Positions 35,022 through 41,847 of a DNA stretch of 41,847 bases are shown one piece after another (position 1 is the stretch's first letter; every line of letters starts with the position of its first letter). The DNA is taken from assembly GCA_943788425.1 (NCBI GenBank), contig CALSQF010000014.1, positions 1 through 41,847 on the forward strand, given 5' to 3'. Position numbers and translations under genes: made by a program. Source of the DNA: an uncultured Planktomarina sp. Its GTDB lineage: Bacteria; Pseudomonadota; Alphaproteobacteria; Rhodobacterales; Rhodobacteraceae. The notes under the pieces are model-generated. The model was given only the letters and a program-made list of their open reading frames with translations. It ran no database searches and had not been told where the DNA came from.

Positions 35022-35777
35022 CTATGCGGCGTAATTGCAGCCCTCTTCGTCTAAGATCGCCTTGAGTTCGGCCAGGTGCCGGGCGTCTTGCTCGGGATAG
35101 GTTTCCAGCTCCTGTGCAGTTTTTTCCGCTACATCGGCATCCAGAATGCGCAGCGGCTGGCCGGTTTGCAGTGCCAGGAGATAAGTTTGACAGGCCCGCT
35201 CAAAATAGAACATGCGGTTGAATGTTTCTGCTACCGTTTCTCCGATAATCAAAATGCCATGGTTGCCCATGATCATGACCTTCTTTTTCGGATTTTCAAA
35301 CAGGCTGGCACAACGTGCGCCTTCCTCTTCGAAGGCCAAGCCACCGTAATTGTTGTCGATGACATAGCGGTTGTAGAACATGCAGGCATTTTGATCTACC
35401 GGCGGCAAGGAGCTGTCTGCGAGAGAGGCCAAGGCTGTGGCATAAGGAGAATGCACATGCATGGCGCAGCGTGCGTGTTTGCAGTTACGATGTAACCCAC
35501 CATGCAAGCCCCAAGCAGTGGGATCTGGCGCATCGGGCCCCTCCATACTGGCCGGGTCATTGGCATCTACGACGATGAGATCGGAGGCTTTGATACGAGA
35601 GAAATGCATTTGATTGGGGTTCATCAAGAATTTGGTCCCCTCAGGATTAATGGCTAAGCTAAAGTGATTGGCCACCGCTTCATGCATGTTTAATCGCACC
35701 GTCCAGCGAAAGGCGGCGGCGAGATCGACACGTTCCTGCCAATTGTTCATATTGGGGCGCAGATTGGAGGCTGCCAT
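35022..35777 (-). CDS. Class II aldolase/adducin family protein
   Basis: This protein of about 251 residues shows the class II aldolase (AraD/FucA) fold: VANHFSLAI near residue 30, zinc-ligand histidines in AMHVHSPYATALASL, and a third histidine in MIMGNHGILIIGETVAETF. A helical tail rich in acidic residues ends in NYAA. It may act on a sugar or hydroxy-acid, or as a decarboxylase; the substrate is not readable. I choose ATG 35777 (MAASNLRPN), preceded by AAAGGA, over the ATG at 35795 and over longer in-frame starts that run into arsC in another frame. It follows arsC by 62 nt on the same strand, so co-transcription is likely. Confidence 0.85.
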   Translation of the reverse strand: MAASNLRPNMNNWQERVDLAAAFRWTVRLNMHEAVANHFSLAINPEGTKFLMNPNQMHFSRIKASDLIVVDANDPASMEGPDAPDPTAWGLHGGLHRNCKHARCAMHVHSPYATALASLADSSLPPVDQNACMFYNRYVIDNNYGGLAFEEEGARCASLFENPKKKVMIMGNHGILIIGETVAETFNRMFYFERACQTYLLALQTGQPLRILDADVAEKTAQELETYPEQDARHLAELKAILDEEGCNYAA

Positions 35778-35839
35778 GAGAGTGTCCTTTGTCATTGCGG
35801 CTCGAAAACCGGCTTTTTGTTGAGATAACCCGCCTCTGT

Positions 35840-36268
35840 CTAGGCGCCAGGCACCACCGCGCCTTCGGCGGTGATGAGCGGGCTGCCATCTTCTTTGGCA
35901 TAGGGGGCGGCGGGCCATTGCGGCAAGATTTCGAGCACTTGCCCCGATGGGCGGCAGAGGCGCACGTGCCCTTTGCAGGCGACAAAGGGACGATTCACCA
36001 AGATGGGATGAGCAACCATGGCGTCGAGCAAGTGCTCCTCGGTAACATCTCCGCCCATCAACCCCAGCTCCTCGGCTGGAGATTTTGTCGTGCGCAAGGC
36101 GTCCCGGGCGCTGATACCTGCGGTTGCGAAGAGGCTTTGAAGTTGTGGTTTCGTCCAGCCCGTATCTAAATATTCAACCACAGTTGGGCTGAATCCAGCA
36201 TCTTTAACAATCTGCACCACATTACGAGAGGTGCCGCAATCGGGGTTGTGGAAAATAACAATCTTCAT
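35840..36268 (-). CDS. arsC: Arsenate reductase, glutaredoxin-dependent type
   Basis: This 142-residue protein has the ArsC catalytic motif HNPDCGTSRN with nucleophile C11, then the downstream arginine-containing blocks LRTTKSPAEELGL and ILVNRPFVACKGHVRLCRPS. These match the plasmid R773-type (glutaredoxin/glutathione-dependent) arsenate reductase. It would convert arsenate to arsenite in the cytoplasm. No arsenite exporter or ArsR lies next to it, so this is a stand-alone housekeeping-type arsC. The C-terminal 25 residues are of ordinary length for the family. It is divergent from the adenine deaminase gene, 85 bp away. Confidence 0.94.
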   Translation of the reverse strand: MKIVIFHNPDCGTSRNVVQIVKDAGFSPTVVEYLDTGWTKPQLQSLFATAGISARDALRTTKSPAEELGLMGGDVTEEHLLDAMVAHPILVNRPFVACKGHVRLCRPSGQVLEILPQWPAAPYAKEDGSPLITAEGAVVPGA

Positions 36269-36353
36269 ACGAAACCCTTTACCTTGAGGTATTTTACCGT
36301 GAAAAAACAGTATAGGGACTTGCGCAGCCCGTCTAGATCGGAAAATCTACCTT

Positions 36354-38165
36354 ATGGATAATGCATTAAGGGCTTGGTCTGATTGTGCTGCCGATCTGGT
36401 GGCTGTGGCTGCGGGACGCCGGCCAGCAGATCTTGTGATTTTAGGCGGCCAATTGGCCAATGTGCACACACGCGAAATCTTGCGATGGGATGTCGCGGTT
36501 GTGGCGGGACGTTTTGCCTATGTTGGCCCGGATGCCAGCCATTGCATCGGGCCTGAAACAGAGGTGTTGCGTTGGAGTGGCTATCTGATCCCCGGCCTTT
36601 GTGATGGGCATATGCATGTGGAAAGTGGCATGCTGACCCCAGCGGAATTTGCCCGTGCAGTCATCCCTCATGGCACCACCACGATGTTCACTGATCCTCA
36701 TGAGATTGCCAACGTTATGGGGTTGGCTGGGGTGAAGTTGATGCATGACGAGGGATTGATGCAGCCCGTGAATATTTTTACTCAAATGCCAAGCTGCGCC
36801 CCATCGGCACCGGGTCTGGAGACCACCGGCTACGAGATTGGCGCTGAGGATGTGGCTGAGGCCATGCAGTGGCCAGGGATCATCGGGCTGGGAGAGATGA
36901 TGAATTTCCCCGGTGTTTTGAATGGTGATCCGCAGATGTTGGCCGAGATGGCGGCCACAGCCCGCGCGGGCAAGACCATTGGCGGCCATTACGCCAGCTC
37001 TGATCTAGGTCCGGCGTTTCATGCCTATGCCGCAGGTGGCCCGGCTGATGATCATGAAGGCACCTGCGAGGCCGACGCCGTCATGCGGGTGCGTCAAGGA
37101 ATGCGGTCGATGATGCGCCTGGGCAGTGCGTGGTATGATGTCGAAACGCAAGTTACCGCGATCACTGAGAAAGGACTGGATCCTCGCAACTTCATTTTAT
37201 GCACCGATGATTGCCACTCTGGAACGCTGGTGCAGGGCGGCCATATGAACCGGGTGGTGCGTCATGCCATTGCATGCGGCTGTGACCCGTTGGTTGCGCT
37301 GCAAATGGCCACGATCAACACGGCAACGCATTTCGGTCTTGAGCGGGAATTGGGCAGTATCGCGCCGGGCCGCCGGGCGGATGTGATTTTCACCTCTGAT
37401 TTACGAGAACTGCCGATTGAACGGGTGATTGCGCGGGGCAAAACCGTGGCGCTGGCGGGGCAGATCACGGCTGAGTGCCCGCACATCGACTGGCCGGCTG
37501 AGGCGCGCAATACGGTACATATAGGCGCAAAAAAATCTGCAGCGGAGTTCGTCATTTCTGCGCCGGATGATGGCGTCGAGGCGGTGAAGGTGCGTGTGAT
37601 TGGCGTGGTGGAAAACCAAGCGCCGACACAGGCGCTGGAGGCCGAGCTTCCAGTACGCGGGGGGCGCATTTGTGGGCAGGGTGATATTTGCCGAATTGCT
37701 TTGGTTGAGCGACATCGGGCGAGGGGCAGTGTGACCAATGGCTTCGTGTCGGGTTTTGGCTATCAGGGCGAGATGGCCATCGCTTCGACCGTGGCCCATG
37801 ACAGCCACCATATGATTGTGGTGGGCACTTGCGCCGAGCATATGGCTCTGGCAGCCAATCGCCTGGCGGAGGTGGGGGGCGGTGTAAGCGTTTGGAAAGA
37901 CCGGCGGGAGCTGGCATTGGTGGAATTGCCCATCGCCGGCCTCATGTCCGATGCGCCGGCTGAAGAGGTTGCGGCAAAGGCCGTGGCCATGGTGCAGGCC
38001 ATGGCCGATTGTGGCTGCCATTTGAACAATGCCTATATGCAGCATTCCCTTTTGGCGCTTGTGGTGATTCCGGAGCTGCGAATTTCAGATCTTGGGCTGG
38101 TCGATGTGCGCAAATTTGAGCTTGTGCCGGTGCTGCGAAAGGAGGGGCAAGATGCCGACGCCTGA
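36354..38165 (+). CDS. ade: Adenine deaminase
   Basis: This 603-residue amidohydrolase converts adenine to hypoxanthine and ammonia. The N-terminal strand ends in DLVILGGQLANVHTREIL. The metal-binding motif is GLCDGHMHVESGML, followed by TTTMFTDPHEIANVMG, GGHYASSDLGPAF and LCTDDCHSG, with the barrel closing at GRRADVIFTSDL. The C-terminal adenine-deaminase domain contains GFGYQGEMAIASTVAHDSHH. Length is normal. It overlaps the AMP nucleosidase gene by 14 nt, so the two are translationally coupled and make a short route from AMP through adenine to hypoxanthine. Confidence 0.96.
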   Translation: MDNALRAWSDCAADLVAVAAGRRPADLVILGGQLANVHTREILRWDVAVVAGRFAYVGPDASHCIGPETEVLRWSGYLIPGLCDGHMHVESGMLTPAEFARAVIPHGTTTMFTDPHEIANVMGLAGVKLMHDEGLMQPVNIFTQMPSCAPSAPGLETTGYEIGAEDVAEAMQWPGIIGLGEMMNFPGVLNGDPQMLAEMAATARAGKTIGGHYASSDLGPAFHAYAAGGPADDHEGTCEADAVMRVRQGMRSMMRLGSAWYDVETQVTAITEKGLDPRNFILCTDDCHSGTLVQGGHMNRVVRHAIACGCDPLVALQMATINTATHFGLERELGSIAPGRRADVIFTSDLRELPIERVIARGKTVALAGQITAECPHIDWPAEARNTVHIGAKKSAAEFVISAPDDGVEAVKVRVIGVVENQAPTQALEAELPVRGGRICGQGDICRIALVERHRARGSVTNGFVSGFGYQGEMAIASTVAHDSHHMIVVGTCAEHMALAANRLAEVGGGVSVWKDRRELALVELPIAGLMSDAPAEEVAAKAVAMVQAMADCGCHLNNAYMQHSLLALVVIPELRISDLGLVDVRKFELVPVLRKEGQDADA

Positions 38166-39627
38166 TCCTGTTTTCACCCTCCCCGATGACGCTGCCCCGC
38201 AGAGTTTTGCGCAGGCGGCTGAGGCCGTTACCCATTTGATCGCGCTTTACGAACGGGCGTCTGGGTTCTTATGCGAAAAATTTATTTCGGCCTTGGAATC
38301 AGGGGACAGCAGCACCCGCTATCGGGCTTTTTACCCGGAGGTGCGCATTACAACCTCGAGCTATGCCTCGGTTGATAGTCGCCTGTCCTATGGTCATGTT
38401 TATGGGCCGGGCGTCTTTTCGACCACCATCACCCAACCGAGGTTGTTCCGAAACTATCTTGAGCAACAGTTGGAGCTGTTGATTGCAAATCATGGCTGCG
38501 CGGTGCAGGTCGGCTATTCGACCACGCCCATCCCGGTCCATTTTGCTGTGGCGCATGATCCAAGCCTCGTGGTTCCGGCGGATGCCGCTGGTTTTGTGTT
38601 GCGTGATGTTTTCGACGTGCCTGATTTGGCCACGACCAATGATAATATCGTAAACGGAACCGATGTCGCTCAGCCCGATGGAAGTCAGCCCTTGGCCCTG
38701 TTTGATGCGCAGCGGGTGGATTATTCCTTGGCCCGTTTGCGCCATTACACTGCGACGGATCCAAAATATTTCCAGAACCATGTTTTATTTACCAACTACC
38801 AATTCTATGTCGAAGAATTTGAAGCCTTCGCCCGTGAGCAAATGGCAGATCCAAACAGCGGTTATCTGACCTTTGTTGGCCCAGACAACCACTATATCAC
38901 AGCCGCGGATGCTCCTCTTCAAGCACCGCAAAAAATGCCGCAAATGCCGACCTATCACCTGACCCGCGCAGACGGCAGTGGTATCACATTGGTCAATATC
39001 GGCGTTGGCCCTTCGAATGCCAAAACCGCCACCGATCATATCGCTGTGTTGCGTCCGCATGCCTGGATTATGGTGGGGCATTGCGCGGGTCTGCGAAACT
39101 CACAAAGCCTTGGCGACTTCGTACTGGCCCATGCGTATTTGCGGGAAGATCATGTGTTGGATGATGACTTGCCGGTTTGGGTGCCGATCCCTGCTTTGGC
39201 TGAAATACAAACCAGCCTGGAGCAGGCTGTGGCTGAGATCACAGCCCTACAAGGGTATGATCTGAAGCGGATCATGCGCACGGGAACGGTGGCGACCATC
39301 GATAATCGCAACTGGGAGCTGCGCGATCAATCAGGCCCGGTGCATCGGCTCAGTCAATCGCGCGCCATTGCGCTTGATATGGAAAGTGCGACGATTGCGG
39401 CCAATGGGTATCGCTTTCGCGTGCCCTATGGCACCTTGCTATGCGTCAGTGACAAGCCGTTGCATGGGGAGTTAAAATTGCCCGGTATGGCCACAAGCTT
39501 TTACAAGACTCAGGTGTCTCGTCACCTGCGCATCGGTATTCGCGCAATGGAGCTTTTGCGCGAAATGCCGCTTGAAAGAATACATTCGCGTAAACTAAGG
39601 AGTTTTGAAGAGACAGCATTTCTATAA
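38152..39627 (+). CDS. amn: AMP nucleosidase
   Basis: This protein of about 491 residues hydrolyses AMP to adenine and ribose 5-phosphate. The N-terminal AMP-nucleosidase domain includes EVRITTSSYASVDSRLSYG, VYGPGVFSTTITQPRLFRNY and VQVGYSTTPIPVHFA. The C-terminal purine-phosphorylase-like domain contains VNIGVGPSNAKTATDHIAVL, MVGHCAGLRNSQSLGDFVLA, ALDMESATIAANGYRFRVP and LLCVSDKPLHGELKLPG. I choose ATG 38152, preceded by AAGGAGG at 7 nt, inside the end of the adenine deaminase gene. Longer in-frame starts lack a ribosome-binding site. Its product adenine is the substrate of the upstream enzyme, so this pair forms a nucleotide-salvage module. Confidence 0.96.
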   Translation: MPTPDPVFTLPDDAAPQSFAQAAEAVTHLIALYERASGFLCEKFISALESGDSSTRYRAFYPEVRITTSSYASVDSRLSYGHVYGPGVFSTTITQPRLFRNYLEQQLELLIANHGCAVQVGYSTTPIPVHFAVAHDPSLVVPADAAGFVLRDVFDVPDLATTNDNIVNGTDVAQPDGSQPLALFDAQRVDYSLARLRHYTATDPKYFQNHVLFTNYQFYVEEFEAFAREQMADPNSGYLTFVGPDNHYITAADAPLQAPQKMPQMPTYHLTRADGSGITLVNIGVGPSNAKTATDHIAVLRPHAWIMVGHCAGLRNSQSLGDFVLAHAYLREDHVLDDDLPVWVPIPALAEIQTSLEQAVAEITALQGYDLKRIMRTGTVATIDNRNWELRDQSGPVHRLSQSRAIALDMESATIAANGYRFRVPYGTLLCVSDKPLHGELKLPGMATSFYKTQVSRHLRIGIRAMELLREMPLERIHSRKLRSFEETAFL

Positions 39628-39631
39628 ATAT

Positions 39632-39653
39632 GAGACTTTGGGTCTTTTTTTTC
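39632..39653 (+). terminator. Possible weak terminator after amn
   Basis: A short stem AGAC/GTCT with a TTTGG loop is followed by eight T residues. It lies just after the amn stop. The stem is only 4 bp, so termination strength is doubtful, but the T-run and the position fit. Confidence 0.4.
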
Positions 39654-39748
39654 ATTTTATACGATACAATTTGTTGTGTCTCGCTACAATATGCAGTTAA
39701 CTGGTGGAAATTGGTGCCCAAGGTGTTGGGCTTGTTAGGAGAAAATAT

Positions 39749-40036
39749 ATGTCGAAACCTATGACGAAAACACAATTGGTCGCCGCGTTGGCAGAGAAAA
39801 TGGATACGGATAAAAAATCCGCAGCAGCCTCATTGGATGCGATCTGTGAGTTGATTACCAGCGAAGTTTCCGGCGGCGGTGCTGTGACTTTGCCAGGCGT
39901 TGGCAAAATCTATTGCCGTGAGCGTCCAGAGCGGATGGTGCGTAACCCAGCCACGGGTGAAAGCTTCAAGAAAGATGCGGATAAAGTGGTCAAAATGACC
40001 ATCGCAAAAGCGCTGAAAGACAGCGTAAACGGTTAA
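39749..40036 (+). CDS. HU-family DNA-binding protein
   Basis: This 95-residue protein is of the HU/IHF family: helical N-terminus (TKTQLVAALAEKMDTDKKSA, SLDAICELITSEV), then the beta arm VTLPGVGKIYCRERPERMVR-NPATGE, whose RNPATGE turn carries the intercalating proline. It bends DNA and organises the nucleoid. PGVGKIYCRERPER differs from the more usual GFGTFEVRERAAR, a variation seen in alphaproteobacterial HU paralogues. I choose ATG 39749 (MSKPMTK), which has AGGAG upstream; the 39704 start adds unrelated sequence. It is flanked by a possible terminator upstream and a strong one downstream, so it is a single-gene unit. Confidence 0.93.
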   Translation: MSKPMTKTQLVAALAEKMDTDKKSAAASLDAICELITSEVSGGGAVTLPGVGKIYCRERPERMVRNPATGESFKKDADKVVKMTIAKALKDSVNG

Positions 40037-40055
40037 AAAACCGACATGTTTTATG

Positions 40056-40088
40056 AAAGCCCGTGCCGGATCCTCGGTGCGGGCTTTT
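40056..40088 (+). terminator. Rho-independent terminator of the HU-like gene
   Basis: The stem AAAGCCCG-TG-CCG pairs with CGG-TG-CGGGCTTTT, with one internal TG/TG bubble, a GATCCT loop and a T-run at its end. It begins 19 nt after the HU-like stop codon. Confidence 0.82.
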
Positions 40089-40181
40089 GCATGTGCATCT
40101 GATCTGGTTGGCGCAAAATGGTCTTGCCCAGGGTGCAGTACTGCGTCAAGCTCCTTGCGGTCAGTTAAGGAAACATACCCC

Positions 40182-41051
40182 ATGGACATACGCGCTATTC
40201 TGGCTGGCTTGGCATTCGCGCTGATCTGGTCTTCTGCATTCACCTCAGCGCGGATCATTGTGGCAGATGCGCCGCCGATCCTGTCTCTTTCCCTTAGATT
40301 TTTGATTTCAGGATTGATTGGCATCGCCCTTGCGCGGTTTTTGGGGCAAACATGGTGCCTCACACCTGGGCAATGGCGCGCCACCATTGTTTTCGGGCTT
40401 TGCCAAAATGCTTTGTATTTGGGGTTGAATTTCGTAGCAATGCAGACGGTGGAAGCCTCATTGGCCTCGATCATTGCGTCTACGATGCCTTTGGCGGTGG
40501 GCTTGGCCGGCTGGGTGATCTTTCGCGAGCGCCTTTCTGCGCTGGGTGTCTTGGGGCTTTGCGCTGGCGCGGGCGGGGTTGCGCTCATCATGGGCGCGCG
40601 GATGCAGGCGGGGGCTGATTTTTATGGCATTGCTCTGTGTTTCATTGCGGTGGCTTCGCTGACCGTCGCAACTTTGATGGTGCGCGGCGCATCATCGGGG
40701 GGCAACCTTTTGATGATCGTCGGTTTGCAGATGCTGGTGGGGGCGGGCTTTCTGGTCATCCCGGGCCTTATGTTCGACCAACCTGTGGTCACATGGTCTG
40801 TGAAACTGGTGCTGGCCTTTTCCTATACGGTCTTGATGCCCGGTCTTGTGGCCACCTTTATTTGGTTTTGGCTGGTTCAGCGTATTGGAGCGGTCAAGGC
40901 GGCAACCTTCCACTTTTTAAATCCATTTTTTGGCGTGATGATTGCAGCGGTGTTGTTGGGCGAGACCCTGAGCGTTTGGGATATTGTTGGGGTGGTTATC
41001 ATTATGGTTGGCATTTTGTCTGTGCAAATGGCCCGGCAAACATTGCAATAA
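40182..41051 (+). CDS. EamA/DMT-superfamily transporter
   Basis: This membrane protein of 289 residues has ten predicted hydrophobic helices in two EamA repeats. The first repeat starts AILAGLAFALIWSSAFTSAR, with NALYLGLNFVAMQTVEASLA and MPLAVGLAGWVIFRERLSAL at its end. The second ends with ATFIWFWLVQRIGAVKAATF, LNPFFGVMIAAVLLGETLS and VVIIMVGILSVQMA. DMT proteins of this kind export amino acids or other metabolites; the substrate is unknown. I choose ATG 40182 because AAGGAAA lies before it; the earlier start at 40053 adds a non-hydrophobic, cysteine-rich leader and lies across the HU terminator. The next gene, ccdA-like, follows 73 nt later on the same strand. Confidence 0.92.
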   Translation: MDIRAILAGLAFALIWSSAFTSARIIVADAPPILSLSLRFLISGLIGIALARFLGQTWCLTPGQWRATIVFGLCQNALYLGLNFVAMQTVEASLASIIASTMPLAVGLAGWVIFRERLSALGVLGLCAGAGGVALIMGARMQAGADFYGIALCFIAVASLTVATLMVRGASSGGNLLMIVGLQMLVGAGFLVIPGLMFDQPVVTWSVKLVLAFSYTVLMPGLVATFIWFWLVQRIGAVKAATFHFLNPFFGVMIAAVLLGETLSVWDIVGVVIIMVGILSVQMARQTLQ

Positions 41052-41124
41052 CAGCACGATAATGTGATCGCAGCGGACTTCATATACTCGTGACATAGGC
41101 GGAGCGGTGGCGCATAAAGACTCA

Positions 41125-41838
41125 ATGGAGATCGTTTTTGCATATCTTGCGGGCTTGCTGACCTTGATCAACCCTTGTGTTTTGCCGGTTCTGCCGATCG
41201 TTCTGGCCTCGGCTTTGCTGGCCAGCAGATTGGGGCCTTTGGCCTTGGCGGCGGGGATGAGCGTGATGTTTATCGCGCTGGGCATCGGCATCGCCGCCTT
41301 TGGTCCAGCCTTGGGGATCAACGATCAGGTGGTGGCGCAGGTTGCGGCCGGGGTTATGGTGCTTTTTGGTTTTGCACTGATGTCACCTGGCTTGGGCACG
41401 GTCTTCACCCGCCTGACCACTGGATTTGCGGTCCGAGTGGACGCGCAGCTGGATGAGGTTGATAGTGGCCGGCTCTCGGGGCAATTTATCGGCGGGCTGT
41501 TGCTGGGAATGGTGTGGTCACCCTGCATTGGTCCAACTTTAGGCGGGGCGATTGCGCTGGCCAGCGGTGGAGGCTCACTTCTTTGGGCTGGGGCAATTAT
41601 GACAGGATTTGCTCTCGGCGTTTCCACGATCATCTGTGTTTTGGCTTACGGTGCGCGCAACCTGTTGCAACGTCGCGTGCAGTGGATGCGGGCTTTGTCC
41701 AATCGTGCGCGACCTATTTTGGGGGCGGTCTTCGTTTTGGTCGGCGCTATGATTTTATTTGGTGTGCATCACCAGATTGAGGTTTGGGCCGTACAAAACC
41801 TGCCCTATTGGCTGCAAGATTTATCTGTAAGATTTTAA
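41125..41838 (+). CDS. ccdA: Cytochrome c biogenesis protein CcdA-like
   Basis: This polytopic membrane protein of about 237 residues belongs to the CcdA/DsbD family. The two redox cysteines are in INPCVLPVLPI and VWSPCIGPTLGG, both in membrane helices with adjacent prolines, as in CcdA. The protein passes electrons from cytoplasmic thioredoxin to periplasmic thiol proteins needed for haem attachment to cytochrome c. Six helices are visible and length is typical. The start is uncertain: GTG 41107 has GGAG too close, while ATG 41125 starts the usual family N-terminus (MEIVFAYLAGLLTL). It ends 9 nt before the window edge. Confidence 0.88.
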   Translation: MEIVFAYLAGLLTLINPCVLPVLPIVLASALLASRLGPLALAAGMSVMFIALGIGIAAFGPALGINDQVVAQVAAGVMVLFGFALMSPGLGTVFTRLTTGFAVRVDAQLDEVDSGRLSGQFIGGLLLGMVWSPCIGPTLGGAIALASGGGSLLWAGAIMTGFALGVSTIICVLAYGARNLLQRRVQWMRALSNRARPILGAVFVLVGAMILFGVHHQIEVWAVQNLPYWLQDLSVRF

Positions 41839-41847
41839 AACCCTTGT

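Noticed and set aside
1-41847. CRISPR arrays, rRNA genes, origins or plasmid features
   Set aside because: No regularly spaced repeats, rRNA-like sequence or replication genes were seen in the window.

Overview
The window looks like chromosomal DNA from an alphaproteobacterium of the Rhodobacterales (Roseobacter group). The gene content and order support this: an NDUFA9-like protein beside uppP, gltD-gltB, a FzlA-like GST beside queG, petP-petR beside ilvE, and xseB-ispA-dxs. This assignment is inference from protein character and synteny; no 16S gene or database search was available. The core genes are moderately GC-rich. The first ~9 kb are visibly more AT-rich and more damaged.

Region 1 (1-5916, minus strand) is a peptide/glutathione-type ABC importer operon: binding protein, two permeases, a fused double-ATPase, and a glutathione S-transferase 4 nt behind it. 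The first permease and the fused ATPase each carry one frameshift, so the importer is probably a recent pseudogene operon unless the assembly is wrong. Upstream are repeated TYGTCAG motifs, one forming a GntR-like palindrome.

Region 2 (about 6304-9057) looks like the decayed remnant of an island integrated into the 3' end of tRNA-Leu(CAG). A degenerate copy of the tRNA 3' end lies at 6304-6328. An integrase N-terminal fragment sits beside the tRNA. Between them are an IS3-type OrfA fragment, a LysR fragment, a 61-codon ORF, a tiny exported-peptide gene and a divergent HxlR regulator with an inverted repeat between the two.

Region 3 (9251-20119) is housekeeping: NDUFA9-like protein, UppP, glutamate synthase GltD/GltB, MtgA, a FzlA-like GST and QueG. 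Region 4 (20116-22084) is a divergent pair, a DUF4198-like exported protein and a HupE/UreJ-like membrane protein, whose start codons share one CATG palindrome.

Region 5 (22181-29296) has ilvE divergent from a tightly packed petP-petR-HDAC-xseB-ispA-dxs run, which places a redox regulator in front of isoprenoid precursor synthesis. Region 6 (29641-34991) has a small lipoprotein and a carnitine-like acyl-CoA operon (acyl-CoA dehydrogenase, NDP-forming acyl-CoA ligase, CaiD-like hydratase) divergent from a GlxA/AraC regulator. Region 7 (35022-41838) has a class II aldolase and ArsC, a translationally coupled adenine deaminase/AMP nucleosidase pair (AMP to adenine to hypoxanthine), an HU-like protein, an EamA transporter and CcdA at the right edge.
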